From assembly GCA_903879715.1 (NCBI GenBank), contig CAIRMR010000189.1, forward strand, positions 94,613 through 132,883: a DNA stretch of 38,271 nucleotides, written 5' to 3'. The DNA is from an uncultured Bacteroidales bacterium (GTDB taxonomy: Bacteria > Bacteroidota > Bacteroidia > Bacteroidales > UBA4417). Position numbers and translations under genes: made by a program. Below are positions 24,101 through 29,904 of the stretch, in pieces; position 1 is the first letter of the stretch; each line of letters opens with the position of its first letter. Below the pieces are notes generated by a model. The model had not been told where the DNA came from. It did no database searches and was given only the letters and a program-made list of their open reading frames with translations.

Positions 24101-24700
24101 TGAGTGTAGCGTTCCCGGAACTAGAGGGGGTATTACATTTACTGTAACTGCAACCGTATTAGCACATTGTGTTATCTGGTTGGCACCTACCAACTGAAAC
24201 GTTGTAGGTGCAGTTAAAGTTACAGTAAGTGGATTTGTACTTGTCCATGCATTTGATATTGGCGCAATCCATGCCCATACTACGTTTGGACCCTGACTTA
24301 CATTCAATGTAACCTGCTGGCCGCTACAAAGATATGTTGAACTTGCGGCTATTGATAAAATTGGAAGGGGCTTGATCGAAACACTTACAGGTATTGATGG
24401 AGTGGCGCATAAATCAGTTGTCACAGTATAATTACCGGCTTCCCGGGCATAACAGGTTCGTTTAGTTGAATCTGCCATTATTACTCCATCTTTATACCAT
24501 TGAAAAGTACTGGCAGCCAGATCAGTACATTCCATTAATACTGAGTCGCCTGCACAAATATTCGCCAATGCTGGTGTCGCTGTCACACTTGCAGGACATT
24601 CAGCTTTAGTGTTCAAGCTTGCTAGTGTTAACAAGAAAAAAGGAAGAATATGTCTTATTGACATAACCACCCTAAGTAGGTTGAGTAGAGCCCGTTTCAT
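9137..24700 (-). CDS. Giant secreted Ig/PKD-repeat protein with T9SS type-B C-terminal domain
   Basis: A 5187-aa surface or secreted protein, likely an SprB-like adhesin. The start at 24700 has a good AGAGGA ribosome site; an in-frame Met 12 codons on (24664) gives a more standard signal peptide, ending near NTKA. Domains in order: a signal peptide and Ig-like domain; about ten ~80-90-aa PKD-like/Ig-like repeats with the YTWxA core (to about 21240); mixed Ig-like repeats with GGGSYC motifs (to about 19215); 14 tandem ~84-aa repeats (about 15670-19215); three WSTSGxG / YTPSxxD repeats; about 21 PKD domains marked by W-x-W-x-FGDG (9540-14890); and a C-terminal gliding/CHU_C-type domain starting at IPNAFNPGN (about 9137-9475), the type-B T9SS sorting signal. 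Many repeats hold two cysteines, suggesting disulfides outside the cell. The reading frame is unbroken over 15.5 kb. The ligand is unknown. Confidence 0.95.
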   Translation of the reverse strand: MKRALLNLLRVVMSIRHILPFFLLTLASLNTKAECPASVTATPALANICAGDSVLMECTDLAASTFQWYKDGVIMADSTKRTCYAREAGNYTVTTDLCATPSIPVSVSIKPLPILSIAASSTYLCSGQQVTLNVSQGPNVVWAWIAPISNAWTSTNPLTVTLTAPTTFQLVGANQITQCANTVAVTVNVIPPLVPGTLHSNSQVCPGGTPPLITSTPSTGASGLYTYQWQMSTTSATAGFTDILNANSSTYQPPATFVTTWYRLVVSSPPCDPRNSNAVVVQVDDIPVVTSSSTKAICTGNNVNYHPTSNVANATYTWTASVTSGNVSGFTASGSGPIHDVLDIMPLGSALQGKVTYVITPTGPGTSFCAGTPPFNLVVTVYPIALVTNPLLSQDICSGTTSTPVLLLSNIPTATFSWTAIGTAGLSGYLASGTGNIPAMIISGLLSTIGTVEYTITPHMPSGTCPTGPSVVYTIYVNPAPSVTNNPMQQTICTGDKTSLVTLISNIPATTFIWAATASATTVTGFNTNGTNTIPIQTITNTDNAQGTVTYHIVPNTGANGCAGIPNDYVVKVNPEPVLTVPQLTYTLCSGGTINIPLLSNVAGTQYSWTANSGGVITGGSDQLVPISTAAISQTLSNTSNANHNITYIITPTSNGCVGNPVTVVVTVTPEQVLTVIPSSPETCSGVPVVITLEGNDPNITFEWTASTTGNVTGFDLTGTGSPISQTLTNNDNVAQTVVYAVVMTLNTCKSGTTNFNVTVYPTPKITNSPLNTTLCSGTAFNLALTSNVTVPTPTYTWVANTTPGITINTSGSGGTINETIVNTTSSPAIVTYTITPTANGCVGISSDYVVTVNPIPSVTLSPANQSICSGTATTQVDFTSTVLTGTTTYKWTATPSGPNITGYTASADPATSILPQTINSTLSSQGTVTYQVTPTFEGCIGPKATHIVTINPRPTITNALAQAICSGSTSALVNLLSNTDPKTSYTWSATGSSIDINGFTISGSSTTIPAQTIYNNSVVPGTVTYKITPSSTYSPACPGADANYVITVNPLPVVTSSLIEAVCSGQPFNYTITANPAGTFTWSRAAVPGINNAAASGTSASFTETLINLTANDIDVQYTLTPKGLTPTFCNGTPVTLTVKVRALPQVDAGIDSHINYGIYTNLNGTASGTSALTYSWSPNSYIESGANTLTPQTVKLINNQTYTLYVEDATGCAAQDEMIVIIDGTPIAAVPISSPTEICVGESATINANATGGNGGYTYSWTSLPVGFTSLNATITVSPLIDTKYYVTVYDGYNYSLPVSVTTTVNPLPLQYDLTGGGSYCAGGPGVVLGLAGSQTGVSYQLYNNGSAIGIPITGDGAPFSFGNQTLAGGYTVMATSPAGCKQGMGSNSVTIYDLPVANAGIDDEIPYGISTSLSGSVSNGVPPVSYSWEPSAFIASDGTTATPFTTQLYSNTTFTLEVTDSNGCKDTDQVVVSLDGNAVNVTIASVPTQICADASQAQLSALATGGTGVFTYSWSSIPAGFSSTEQNPLVSPDINTTYTVAIWDGYNSATASATVKVNPLPLQFGVTGSGSYCFAGSGVEIKLSGSQINTNYQLYRGIVADGPAITGNGGEITFGNRTAEFSYTVVATNNTTGCKNQMNGSATVDIIDPPASYLVTGGGSYPIGGPGRTIGLIHADAGIRYQLYCENTAVGLPVEGTEIALDFGLQTQPGIYTVVATDMLTGCTADMTGSVKITILASPTLYDVSGGGTICEGEPGLMVMLSGSEVGMDYQLIFDGFPMGALKAGTNSQLFWGPFTTAGIYEVRAVHPIYGTSQMMLHDVVVIVNPLPTIFSIDPTGSQCPGTIIRLNGSDSDVNYSLLLNGVEVDIQAGTGIVEFLEFGPRYMTGTYTIKAVNPTTGCEAMMNGSTFINIPPQIFNVIPAGILCPGQEITLFGSQTGVNYQLRWNGTFDLGAPVAGTGLSLSMGTAGLPGIYSVVAIDAITNCVSYMNDSSTLYPDPIAFTIVPDGTACEGETIRQNGSELGVDYVLLLDNAIHVDTIHGDGNPINFGPQSTEGKYTIMAINQFSYCIFNMNGTTVMNDSPVKYDLLPAGIQCIGNSVVLSNSQPGVTYQLMLDGIYNMGSPVAGTGNALDFGPQSLTGTYTIRAVNDATGCNSIMADSTVLEPLPVVFTTIPEGNYCAGTIVGLDGSEINFNYILVLDGAINLDTIPGTGNAIDFGPQLTAGSYSVIAYNTVSFCSSPMNNKSVIEASPVAFNMTPAGNACIGALLGIEDSEAGITYQLRWNGSINVGTPVSGTGSAISFGSHNLTGTYSVIATNGNGCITTMSSTVVINPLPVAFNLFPSGVQCQGTSLGMDGSEVSVNYILVRNGNVLVDTIAGTGNIISFGPQLTSGNYSVIAYYTATSCQSVMNGASVISNIAPTIYTMTPAGIICAGATIGVDNSEIGAFYQLRLNGTINMGTPIAGTGSAISFGVQTVSGIYTAIATNSNGCNSMMTGNVEVNPNPIAYTITPSGVRCPGTAIGTDGSETGVNYILVLDGAINIDTLAGNGSPLSFGIQTTSGTYAVIAYNATTLCQTMMNGNTILNPAPIAFNLTPSGIFCTGISIGIDNSETSVLYQLRRNGTINIGPPVAGTGSAIDFGIQTLPGTYTVEAAGNNGCTSMMNASVVINPNPLVFTELPAGNQCPGTSITLNGSETGMNYVLLRDGIFHMDTLAGTGSPISFGAQMIAGTYMVVAFSSAASCPALMNGVTSILVGPTAFNVTPAGIICSGTSIGLDDSEPGVSYLLRRDGTTNVGTAVAGTGSAIDFGAVNIAGSYSIIAINNVNGCATIMDGKAVLQPMPLAYSITEPGTQCAGTSVILNGSQIGIDYVLVQDNIFNIDTISGTGSVLDFGPQSVTGSYTVKAIIGATACQTLMNGSTLIMALPTVFNITPSGLNCGTAIVGLDGSENGINYTLFKNGITTGVTISGTGNAISFGTQTYGNYTIKAINVISNCYLFIPGTIQISKPAVVNSGSDVTICSIQPVFVSGTVSNGGTTKWSTSGDGTFSTTNTLSAIYTPGNSDLEAGSVYLMLTTTGIGSCATTQVTDTMKVTLDHFATADAGGNQDVCIAGPYTVIGASATNSFMVSWSTSGTGILSQRNTLTPSYTPSASDISAGSVSLTLHVTGNSPCSNTTEDVTILTFHPAISAEAGPDATINYGDTFVASDATVQNSAAVQWTTSGSGTFNNSNFLNSTYTPSNADYAKGSVVLSLSTIDNAPCTEITDNLTLNLTNNWAVQFTWGATCEAQPVAFSVNTVITNANAVASWLWNFGDGNTSTEMNPTHLFPAVGGYTVTLTATDTLGKVRLISHNITVSQYPVAFFKNSVPDCSNELMHFTDLAHTLYGYIAEWIWNYGDGSANDTIHFPDEPNVSHLFNIAGTFNVTLTVTNSYGCVSSVTIPVDVIEAPVANFQYNEDCPGLETAFRDASYANGPGNTIEYQWNFGDPSTGSNNYSDLEDATHTFSAPGTYQVMHVVRNFNNCTDTIVKPVIILAPVPVDFVHSFSCIDGITNFGPDTAVMNVPDITSWTWDFGDGVTNNQEYTNHVYAAAGSYEVKLTVISLSGCTASKTRTVVVNPLPVAMFDAALISCENAPVHFDDLSTTYAGFIAEWNWDFGDGNTVQIVYPSNSGTDHSYSAPGTYTVKLSIVSSDSCTAEYSKTIVINPAPTANFEATNTCQGTPVQFNDLTQTSGAGIITGWNWNFGDGATGGNNVSTIQNPEHLYSSTGSYQVQLIISTANGCSTSVIKTVVITDAPFVDFSFDNHCSAATIQFTHASSIDNATNSSWDWSFGDGLTSALADPQHMYSTPGEYTVTLTITNTSGCENTNSRNITILPAPDAKFSIDAPACSKYQVAFTDQSSASIGYIMRWEYNFGDGTNAVIHYPENPSISHTYDTYGTYNATLTVITNDSCSATISKSIQILPSPLANFDFDATCLEVPVQFNDLSQGNLISWAWDFNDPGSLLNNSSNQQNPVHLFGQAGDYLVTLLVQNANGCHDTVTRTISISPKPEVDFSFNTGCAADTVHFSSSAFVNASSTSSWVWQFGDNSTSVDPDPSHIYTTPGTYSVSLTITNENGCTNVKTRQVQVTTAPIAMFTPNLLSCSGTAVLFTDLSSTPNGIINSWNWNFDDGDVVTIHGPSNGNATHTYAVAGIYHVTLTVHTTTGCEASYTAAITINPSPVSAFSFASSCSTLPTSFTDQSEGSDGYSIIGWNWNFGDPASGTSNISVLQNPQHLFNNTGIYNVTLTTENALGCTNTITQILNITSGPAVDFTSSTTCSNSPAIFSVDANISNIAEIASYVWDFGDGTSTSNAAEPTHVYTQSGYYFVTLSITNTAGCTNSTSHSVQIQASPTAQFTYSGNCASNLVKFTDKSYNTSGEKTVAWAWDFGVSATTSDISAERNPSYTYSAAGIYNVTLTVTSASGCSASRVIPVTILAAPEAQFSYLAEPCHNGAVIFKDESVSTPQTIITGWYWEFAPGVYSTSQNPSYIFGTSDTCYEVKLTVTTSNGCTNTQIQNVCIPPEIQLAINYTQACFGETTWFSSSLIQPVGGSITSYSWDFGDPATDYNNQSKLANPEHTFSKPGPYYVSLKATDNNGCSTTRYINVNVDLLPHADFTYSGGSCDSLVNFQDLTFGINIIRWTWQFGDGKSSTVDFPANPNVTHYYTYPGVYQVTLITQSEAGCIDTIIKTIRRTPCIAAAFKVSDPVVCVKRTMKFTESSTCQAPIASWTWYFGDNTSATFTSPQQIVQHTYSVPGNYTVKMVVATQMVGGLATDTASNQVAVKPAASAAYQWQDVCVGSSTTFENQTKDNNTIIKSYQWNFGDPGTTSDTTSAKQAEYRYDVYGAYDVKLVVTNTLGCTDTIINKVNIFESPAADFIWKNNCEAKPVSFIDQSVATSSALVDWNWRFKSDSVVLEGSTQQNCTYKFAHAGTYDAYMMVTDKNGCSTTIVKQVTINTNPVAAFNIIENYENIQGQIMLNNGTIDGASYEWTVSDGKTSFGTNPVITFDKEGHYTIQLTALNEKSCTDTISMSYDLMYKGLYIPNAFNPGNVDSKVAEFKPKGMNLMLYNIGVYDQWGNLLWSSDKLDSEGSPTEAWDGTVHGKLLQQDVYVWKVQAQFNDGEVWDGHNAGNNDNMPQMTSGTITLIR
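11540..14625 (-). repeat. Four copies of a three-domain PKD super-repeat within the giant protein
   Basis: PKD domains 2 to 13 repeat in the fixed order B-C-A with a period of about 760-780 bp. B-type domains have long FGDG-to-H loops with a Y/H-P spacer (for example HFPDEPNVSH, HYPENPSISH). C-type domains have GDPxxGxxNxS loops ending QNPxHLF. A-type domains are short and are always introduced by a VDF motif (VDFVHSF, VDFSFDN, VDFSFNT, VDFTSST). Boundaries lie near 14625, 13856, 13080, 12320 and 11540. Confidence 0.8.
15670..19215 (-). repeat. 14 tandem ~84-aa repeats, alternating in two types
   Basis: Contiguous units of about 84 residues share the pattern PxGxxCxG, GSExGVxY, GTGxxxxFGxQ, GxYxVxA, C..MMNG. 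Twelve of them (about 15915-18960) alternate strictly: one type reads YQLRxNGTINxGxPVAGTG, the next NYILVLDGAINxDTIxGTG, a ~507-bp two-unit period repeated six times. Each unit has two cysteines. DNA copies have diverged, so the array is old rather than freshly expanded. Confidence 0.85.
21240..23880 (-). repeat. N-terminal array of ~10 PKD-like/Ig-like repeats in the giant protein
   Basis: Units of roughly 85-95 residues share ICSGT near the start, a TxYTWTA core, a GxGxI..QTI loop, a VTYxITPT segment with a Cys and a closing VVTVNPxP linker. They resemble the PKD-like/Ig-like repeats common in Bacteroidota surface proteins. Boundaries are approximate. Confidence 0.7.
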
Positions 24701-25507
24701 AATTCCTCTTTGAAAGTAAATAAATGATAATCAGATGAGTGCAGTAATAGCTATGTCGTACAAGTAATGGAGAGTATTAGTTAATAGCTGTGTGTCCAAT
24801 TTGTAATAGGAAATTTCAAATAAATTTTCATTTAATTTTTACTGATTAAAAAATAATCTGTTTTTTGTATATGATATCCGGTTTATTTTCCATTCATAGT
24901 GGTTTTATTAGTGATAGACAATATCTTAAAATAGTTTATTTAGTTCAGGTACGCTTTTCTGAAAACTGTTTATACGAATGCTTTATTGAATAATAGTAAA
25001 ATATTTTTCCTGCTTAATTCTTGTTACATGTTTTTGTTTACAACAGCATTTTGTCAACCTGTGTTTCCGGAAATGGGTGGTGAAGATCTTTGAATTCTGC
25101 ATTTCTGCGAAAATAGCTATATAGCTGTTTGTTGTAGAATATTAAACGGACACAGACAAGGCGGTAATTTATGCTTAGTGCATACTGCAACTCAACTTAT
25201 ATCGTTAATAATGTAATTCTGTGTTCAATTTGCTTAACAGCTTTTTATTAAGAGGCTAATGGTGGTTGCTAATAAAAAGCACCTTTATTCAGCTCAGGTT
25301 ACAATCATAATAGTGAAAACTTATACGCTATCTTCATTAAACTGGAATAGAATAATTCTTGTTTAAATTTGCCTGGAACTTAAAATAATAAAGTTGAAAC
25401 TGTAATCCTATTTGAATAATCTTGTTAATTTTGATAACTGAAGTTCCGTTTTTGTTATTATAATTAATGATAAGTGTAAATTTGTGATAAACTAATACAT
25501 CAATACT
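24701..25507. other. 807-bp non-coding divergent region
   Basis: AT-rich sequence between the divergent starts of the giant protein and a small lipoprotein; no coding frame supported. It holds a good promoter for the lipoprotein at 25451-25484 and a second TAAATTTG box at 25364-25371 on the + strand. A 12-bp palindrome (AGCTATATAGCT, 25115-25126) is present but may be chance. I could not find a clear TAnnTTTG box for the giant gene. Confidence 0.5.
25451..25484 (+). promoter_or_regulatory. Bacteroidota-type promoter of the small lipoprotein
   Basis: TTTG (25451-25454) and TAAATTTG (25477-25484) match the -33 TTTG and -7 TAnnTTTG consensus with 22 nt between them. The start codon follows 24 nt after the -7 box, giving a short leader. 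Confidence 0.55.
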
Positions 25508-25942
25508 ATGAAATACAAGAATATATCTTACTTATTTATCCTGATAACTTTGGCTTCATTCAGCTTGTTTTTTATAGGCTGCGAAGCGGTTGATAATACA
25601 ATTGGAGACGATGTGCGTGATCCCTATTTAGGGGAATGGATGTTTCTGGAAAGTTTTAAAAGCACCGAAAGTCAGAGTTATATGGTCACCATATCCAAAG
25701 ATCCCAATAACAGCAGTCAGGTTATTCTGGAAAATTTTGCTAATGCAGGACAGGGTATTACCGTAACAGGTATAGCTACTTCAACACAAATAGTTGTTTC
25801 GTCGCAGATTATAAGTAACGGGTGGACTGTTAATGGATCAGGAAAAACAGACAACTCGGATAAAACTATTATGTCCTGGACACTGTCTGTTGAAGCAGGT
25901 GGCACTAAGGATTATTATACAGCAACAGCAACTCTGCAATAA
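25508..25942 (+). CDS. Small secreted lipoprotein, function unknown
   Basis: A 144-aa protein with a hydrophobic N-terminal signal and a lipobox FIGC (Cys at about residue 25), so it is probably exported and lipid-anchored. The mature part contains DPYLGEWMF near its start and alternating beta-strand-like Ser/Thr-rich segments. The layout recalls the lipocalin-like small lipoproteins of Bacteroidota (a GxW motif soon after the lipid anchor), but I would not assign the family firmly. It is transcribed alone from a recognisable promoter and ends before a bidirectional terminator. It diverges from the giant T9SS substrate; a functional link is not shown. Confidence 0.8.
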   Translation: MKYKNISYLFILITLASFSLFFIGCEAVDNTIGDDVRDPYLGEWMFLESFKSTESQSYMVTISKDPNNSSQVILENFANAGQGITVTGIATSTQIVVSSQIISNGWTVNGSGKTDNSDKTIMSWTLSVEAGGTKDYYTATATLQ

Positions 25943-26052
25943 ACTTGTGGATGGAAATTACTTCAGCTAATACTGTGACATATTGATAAATTGCTTGTCA
26001 AAATCTGCTAAAACAATAATTTAGCGATACATAAATAGAAGTCAGACGCCAT

Positions 26053-26089
26053 ACAAGAAAGCCCTGGATTTTTTCCGGGGCTTTCTTGT
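26053..26089. terminator. Bidirectional terminator between convergent lipoprotein genes
   Basis: A 12-bp perfect stem (ACAAGAAAGCCC 26053-26064 with 26078-26089) and a loop containing TTTTTT. It sits between the stop codons of the + strand lipoprotein and the - strand DUF4296 gene and could serve both, although the flanking T runs are short. Confidence 0.7.
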
Positions 26090-26105
26090 TATATACTGTT
26101 TTGTT

Positions 26106-26627
26106 TTAATACTTCCGGGGAGATAATCTTTGATTATCTGGTTTAGAAGGATATATCAACGGACTGAAATATTCAACACCTTCCGGCTTGTCAGTCATAT
26201 TCATCGACCTGAACCATATATTTCGCATAAGCTTTCTATTCTGATCAGGAATTAGCCGGATTGAATTTTGTACAGGTTTCGGCTGCAGGGTAGCTTCAAG
26301 TTCTGTTAGCCGGTTTATTACCTCTACGTATATTTTGTTCAACTCTTCAATGTGCCCGAGGTAATAGGTAAGGCTGGTATTAAAGTCATCAGGATCAATA
26401 TTGTTTTTAGTGAAAATCCGGGCAAACCGGATTCGGAGTTGGGTGGTATCATTTAACCGGGCTATTGAATCGTTTAATACGCTCAGGCTTGCCTCACTCA
26501 AATGAATGTCCACGAGAATATCGGTCATTTGTTTCTCACTCAGGGTACCTGAAAGGCTGGAATTTAAAATACTGTTACACGATGCTGCCAGCAAAGCAAT
26601 AAAAAGCATGAAAGCCCATTTCTTCAT
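26106..26627 (-). CDS. DUF4296 lipoprotein
   Basis: A 173-aa protein with a signal peptide and lipobox AASC (Cys at about residue 17). The mature N-terminal region has the DUF4296 pattern seen across Bacteroidota: LSEKQMTDILVDIHLSEA followed by a helical segment, IFTKNNIDPDDFNTSLTYYLGHIEELNKIYVEVINRL. The family has no established biochemical function. The C-terminal ~50 residues are Pro/Arg-rich and probably disordered. It lies 70 bp downstream of the OmpH-like gene on the same strand with no terminator between, so the two may be co-transcribed. Confidence 0.85.
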   Translation of the reverse strand: MKKWAFMLFIALLAASCNSILNSSLSGTLSEKQMTDILVDIHLSEASLSVLNDSIARLNDTTQLRIRFARIFTKNNIDPDDFNTSLTYYLGHIEELNKIYVEVINRLTELEATLQPKPVQNSIRLIPDQNRKLMRNIWFRSMNMTDKPEGVEYFSPLIYPSKPDNQRLSPRKY

Positions 26628-26697
26628 AATAAATAATCCGCGGTGAAAATATTAAGCGATCCGCCTTGTGTTAAGAACAATGTTTAATACGGTATTC

Positions 26698-27417
26698 CTA
26701 TTTCCCGCTGTGTTTTTCCTGGTAGGCTATGTTAAGTTCTTTTATAACATCTTTAGTTACATCAAGGGTGTCGTTGGCAAATAAAATATTGCCCCCTTTT
26801 GTAAAACCGAGTATATAATCGAACTTATACTTATCGTTATACCGTTTAAGGAAATTCATAACTGAATCAATCAGCGCAATGTTCATATCCATTTCACTTT
26901 GCTGTAGTTCAGCCGCATAACGGTCGCGGAGCTGAGCGATACCTTGTTGGTTTTGCTGCAGCTGTCCATAGATTTCCTGGGCGCTCTGGTCGCTGATGGC
27001 TTTCTTTTTTACCTGTTCCTGGAAATAGGCAGCATCTTTTTCAAAAGCCTGCTGTTTTGCGGCTACTTCTCCTTCAAGTCTTTTCCCTTTAGCTTCCAGG
27101 TCGGCACGCATTTTTTTAACCAGATCATAATTGCTTAAAATGCTGTCGTTATTCACAAATGCAACTGAAATTGCTCCTTTGTTTGCTTTTGCGAAAGCTC
27201 CGGATGCACTTCCTTTATTACCGGACCCGGTAAAATGCAGTATAAACAATAGGATTATACCAACCAGCATTACAAGGTTTAAGGCCAGCAATACAGGATT
27301 GATTTTGTTACCAGCCGGTACAGCCTGTTCAGCCGCAGTGGCAATTTTTTCGGTTTGTGTCGTAATAGCCTCAGTTGTAGAGGTGTTCTCAGCATTGTTG
27401 TTAAGTTCTTCTGTCAT
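26698..27417 (-). CDS. OmpH/Skp family protein with N-terminal membrane anchor
   Basis: A 239-aa protein. After a polar ~40-residue N-terminus there is one transmembrane helix (PVLLALNLVMLVGIILLFILHF, about residues 42-63), then the OmpH/Skp domain beginning ISVAFVNNDSILSNYDLVKKM. A long coiled coil rich in Gln/Glu/Lys follows and the family end motif YILGFTKGGNILFANDTLDVTKDVIKELN closes it. Skp-type proteins are periplasmic chaperones for outer-membrane proteins; here the signal peptide is replaced by a cytoplasmic tail plus an anchor, a variant common in Bacteroidota. RecQ lies upstream on the same strand but a terminator separates them. Confidence 0.9.
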   Translation of the reverse strand: MTEELNNNAENTSTTEAITTQTEKIATAAEQAVPAGNKINPVLLALNLVMLVGIILLFILHFTGSGNKGSASGAFAKANKGAISVAFVNNDSILSNYDLVKKMRADLEAKGKRLEGEVAAKQQAFEKDAAYFQEQVKKKAISDQSAQEIYGQLQQNQQGIAQLRDRYAAELQQSEMDMNIALIDSVMNFLKRYNDKYKFDYILGFTKGGNILFANDTLDVTKDVIKELNIAYQEKHSGK

Positions 27418-27442
27418 TTCTTTTAAATATCGGGTTTATGAT

Positions 27443-27478
27443 AAAAACAACCTGACCCATAGAGTATGAATCAGGTTG
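27443..27478 (-). terminator. Rho-independent terminator of recQ
   Basis: An 8-bp perfect stem (CAACCTGA 27448-27455 with TCAGGTTG 27471-27478), 15-nt loop, followed on the minus strand by five T residues. It lies 34 nt past the recQ stop and just before the OmpH-like start. Confidence 0.65.
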
Positions 27479-27511
27479 CGAAGTTAAGCAAAACACTTAT
27501 TTGTCAGCCAA

Positions 27512-29737
27512 TTAATTGCCAACTTCCGAGATGTATTTAATACGCACCAGCCTGATCTCTTCTTCTGTAAATTCATTCTCACCTAAATCCCTTAAAGCAC
27601 TATCAACCGAATCGGTTTCAGCTTCCATGAAATATTCAATAATCTCTTCCTGATGGTAAGGATCAATGGTTTCTTTCAGGTAGTATGTCAGGTCGATTTT
27701 TGTGCCCGAATCAACTATGCTTTCAATTTCGGTGAGCAATTCATCGGCAGTCAGGTTTTTAGCAACTGCAATATCTTCAAGCGAAATTTTACGGTCAATA
27801 TTTGTTATTATATAAACCTTTAACCCCGACTTGTTAACCACTGATTTCACGACCATATCCATAGGCCGGATAATCTCATTTTCTTCTACATAGGATGAAA
27901 TCAGCTCGAGGAAGGGTTTTCCGTATTTCTGTGCTTTGCCCGCACCCACGCCGGTTATGCGCTGAAGTTCGTCCATGTTTATAGGATACTGTATCGCCAT
28001 GTCTTCGAGCGATGGATCCTGAAATATGACGAACGGAGGCAGACTTTCTTTACGCGCAATTTCTTTCCGGAGATCTTTGAGAAGTGAAAACAATGTTTTG
28101 TCGGTTGTACTGGTGCGCGCACCTCCACCTGACATCATTTCTTCATCATCTCCTTCTTCAGGGTCAGTATCTTTGGCAACCATAATGGCATAAGGTTTTT
28201 TGAGGAACTTTTGCCCTTCAGGGGTTATTTTTAATATGCCATAATTTTCAATGTCTTTAACTACAAGTCGCTCAATAAGCATCTGCCGCAACACTCCGTC
28301 CCAGAAACGCTCGCTTTCTTCCATCCCTTTGCCGAAAATATCAAGTTCATTGTGTTTGTATGATTTGATATTGGACGACATCTTACCAATCATTATATTA
28401 ACGATATGCTTGGCTTTACACAACTGTTTGGTTGCTAAAACGGCTTCCAGTGCCAGGTCAACATATTCGCGTCCGTCAATCAGAGTTTTTGGATGCAGGC
28501 AGTTATCGCAGTTGCCACAATTATCCTCAGGATAAATTTCCCCGAAATAATGTAATAGTTGCTTCCGCCTGCACATAGCTGATTCAGCGAAAGATACCAC
28601 TTCCATTAAAAGCTGGTTGGCAATTTCCTGTTCGGCAACACCTTTGTTCTTACTGAATTTTTCGAGTTTTTCGATATCCTCGTAAGCATAAAATGCCAGA
28701 CAAATACCTTCCCCGTCATCGCGGCCTGAACGCCCTGTTTCCTGGTAATAGCCTTCCAGGCTCTTAGGCATGTCGTAGTGAATCACGAAACGCACATCCG
28801 GTTTATCGATTCCCATTCCGAATGCTATGGTAGCAACTATAACATCTGATTCTTCCATCAGGAATTTATCCTGGTTTTCGACACGTACGGCCGAATCAAG
28901 TCCAGCATGGTAAGGTAAAGCTTTAATTCCGTTAACAACCAGTGTTTCCGAAAGTTCCTCAACTTGCCGACGGCTAAGGCAATAAATGATTCCTGATTTG
29001 CCTGCATGCATTTTGATAAACCTGATCACATCTTTGTTCACATCGTCATTTTTCTGCTTTACTTCATAGTAAAGATTTGACCGGTTAAACGATGATTTAT
29101 AAAGCGCAGCTTCCTGCATGCCTAAACTCTTCAGAATATCCTGCTGCACCTTGGGAGTGGCAGTGGCAGTTAATGCCAGCACAGGAACATCCTGCCCGAT
29201 GGAGTCAATTATCGGGCGTAGTCTCCGGTATTCAGGCCTGAAATCGTGTCCCCATTCCGAAATACAATGGGCTTCATCAATGGCATAAAACGAAATCTGT
29301 ATATCCCTGAAAAAAGCAATGTTTTCTTCCTTGGTCAGCGATTCAGGAGCTACATACAAAAGCTTTGTTATGCCGTTGGTTAAATCGCTCTTAACCTGTG
29401 TGATCTCGTTTTTCGAAAGTGATGAGTTCAGAACATGCGCTATGCCAATATCCGCGCCAAATTGGCGCATAGCATCAACCTGGTTCTTCATCAGCGAAAT
29501 AAGGGGAGATATAACAATGGCTGTACCGGGCAGAATCATCGCCGGCAATTGGTAACACATTGATTTGCCACCGCCGGTTGGCATAATTACAAACGTATCA
29601 TTTCCGGCAAGTAAATTACGTATTATAGGTTCCTGATTTCCTTTGAAATTCTCAAAACCGAATATTTTCTTAAGTACGGTTTGTAAAGGATAATCTTTGA
29701 ATTCTTCATTCTTTTTCATTCCACGAGCATTATTCAT
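27512..29737 (-). CDS. recQ: ATP-dependent DNA helicase RecQ
   Basis: RecQ is a 3'-5' superfamily 2 helicase acting in recombination and repair. The 741-aa protein has all parts: Walker A MPTGGGKSMCYQLPA, the DEAH box AIDEAHCISEWGHDFRPEY, motif III ALTATATPKVQ and motif VI QETGRSGRDDGEG. Next are a zinc-binding region with CRRKQLLHYFGE and CGNCDNC, an RQC winged-helix part, and a C-terminal HRDC domain (ITGVGAGKAQKYGKPFLELI). A further ~110-residue acidic C-terminal region typical of the longer Bacteroidota RecQ follows. The start at 29737 is the first ATG; the Met seven codons in (29719, MKKNEEFKDYPL) is an equally plausible start. The gene is monocistronic with its own terminator. Confidence 0.96.
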   Translation of the reverse strand: MNNARGMKKNEEFKDYPLQTVLKKIFGFENFKGNQEPIIRNLLAGNDTFVIMPTGGGKSMCYQLPAMILPGTAIVISPLISLMKNQVDAMRQFGADIGIAHVLNSSLSKNEITQVKSDLTNGITKLLYVAPESLTKEENIAFFRDIQISFYAIDEAHCISEWGHDFRPEYRRLRPIIDSIGQDVPVLALTATATPKVQQDILKSLGMQEAALYKSSFNRSNLYYEVKQKNDDVNKDVIRFIKMHAGKSGIIYCLSRRQVEELSETLVVNGIKALPYHAGLDSAVRVENQDKFLMEESDVIVATIAFGMGIDKPDVRFVIHYDMPKSLEGYYQETGRSGRDDGEGICLAFYAYEDIEKLEKFSKNKGVAEQEIANQLLMEVVSFAESAMCRRKQLLHYFGEIYPEDNCGNCDNCLHPKTLIDGREYVDLALEAVLATKQLCKAKHIVNIMIGKMSSNIKSYKHNELDIFGKGMEESERFWDGVLRQMLIERLVVKDIENYGILKITPEGQKFLKKPYAIMVAKDTDPEEGDDEEMMSGGGARTSTTDKTLFSLLKDLRKEIARKESLPPFVIFQDPSLEDMAIQYPINMDELQRITGVGAGKAQKYGKPFLELISSYVEENEIIRPMDMVVKSVVNKSGLKVYIITNIDRKISLEDIAVAKNLTADELLTEIESIVDSGTKIDLTYYLKETIDPYHQEEIIEYFMEAETDSVDSALRDLGENEFTEEEIRLVRIKYISEVGN

Positions 29738-29904
29738 GTATTTGCATCTGTAGCTGATGCTTGTTATCTTGGTGTCTGGTCATTGAGCAAAGTAGTCATA
29801 ATACAATTTAGAGGTTGCACTAGTAAAACTATAACATCTGGTACTTTGTTTTAGGCTTTTCGCAATTCTTATGATAGGTATTACACATATCATGGTTTAA
29901 ATTT

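Noticed and set aside
9137-24700. Many open frames of 60-170 codons on both strands inside the giant gene, including one of 168 codons at 23244-23750
   Set aside because: They are shadows of a long repetitive, low-stop coding sequence; none has a recognisable domain or a credible ribosome site.
25115-25126. Palindrome AGCTATATAGCT
   Set aside because: Short, AT-rich and without a second copy nearby; not enough to call an operator.
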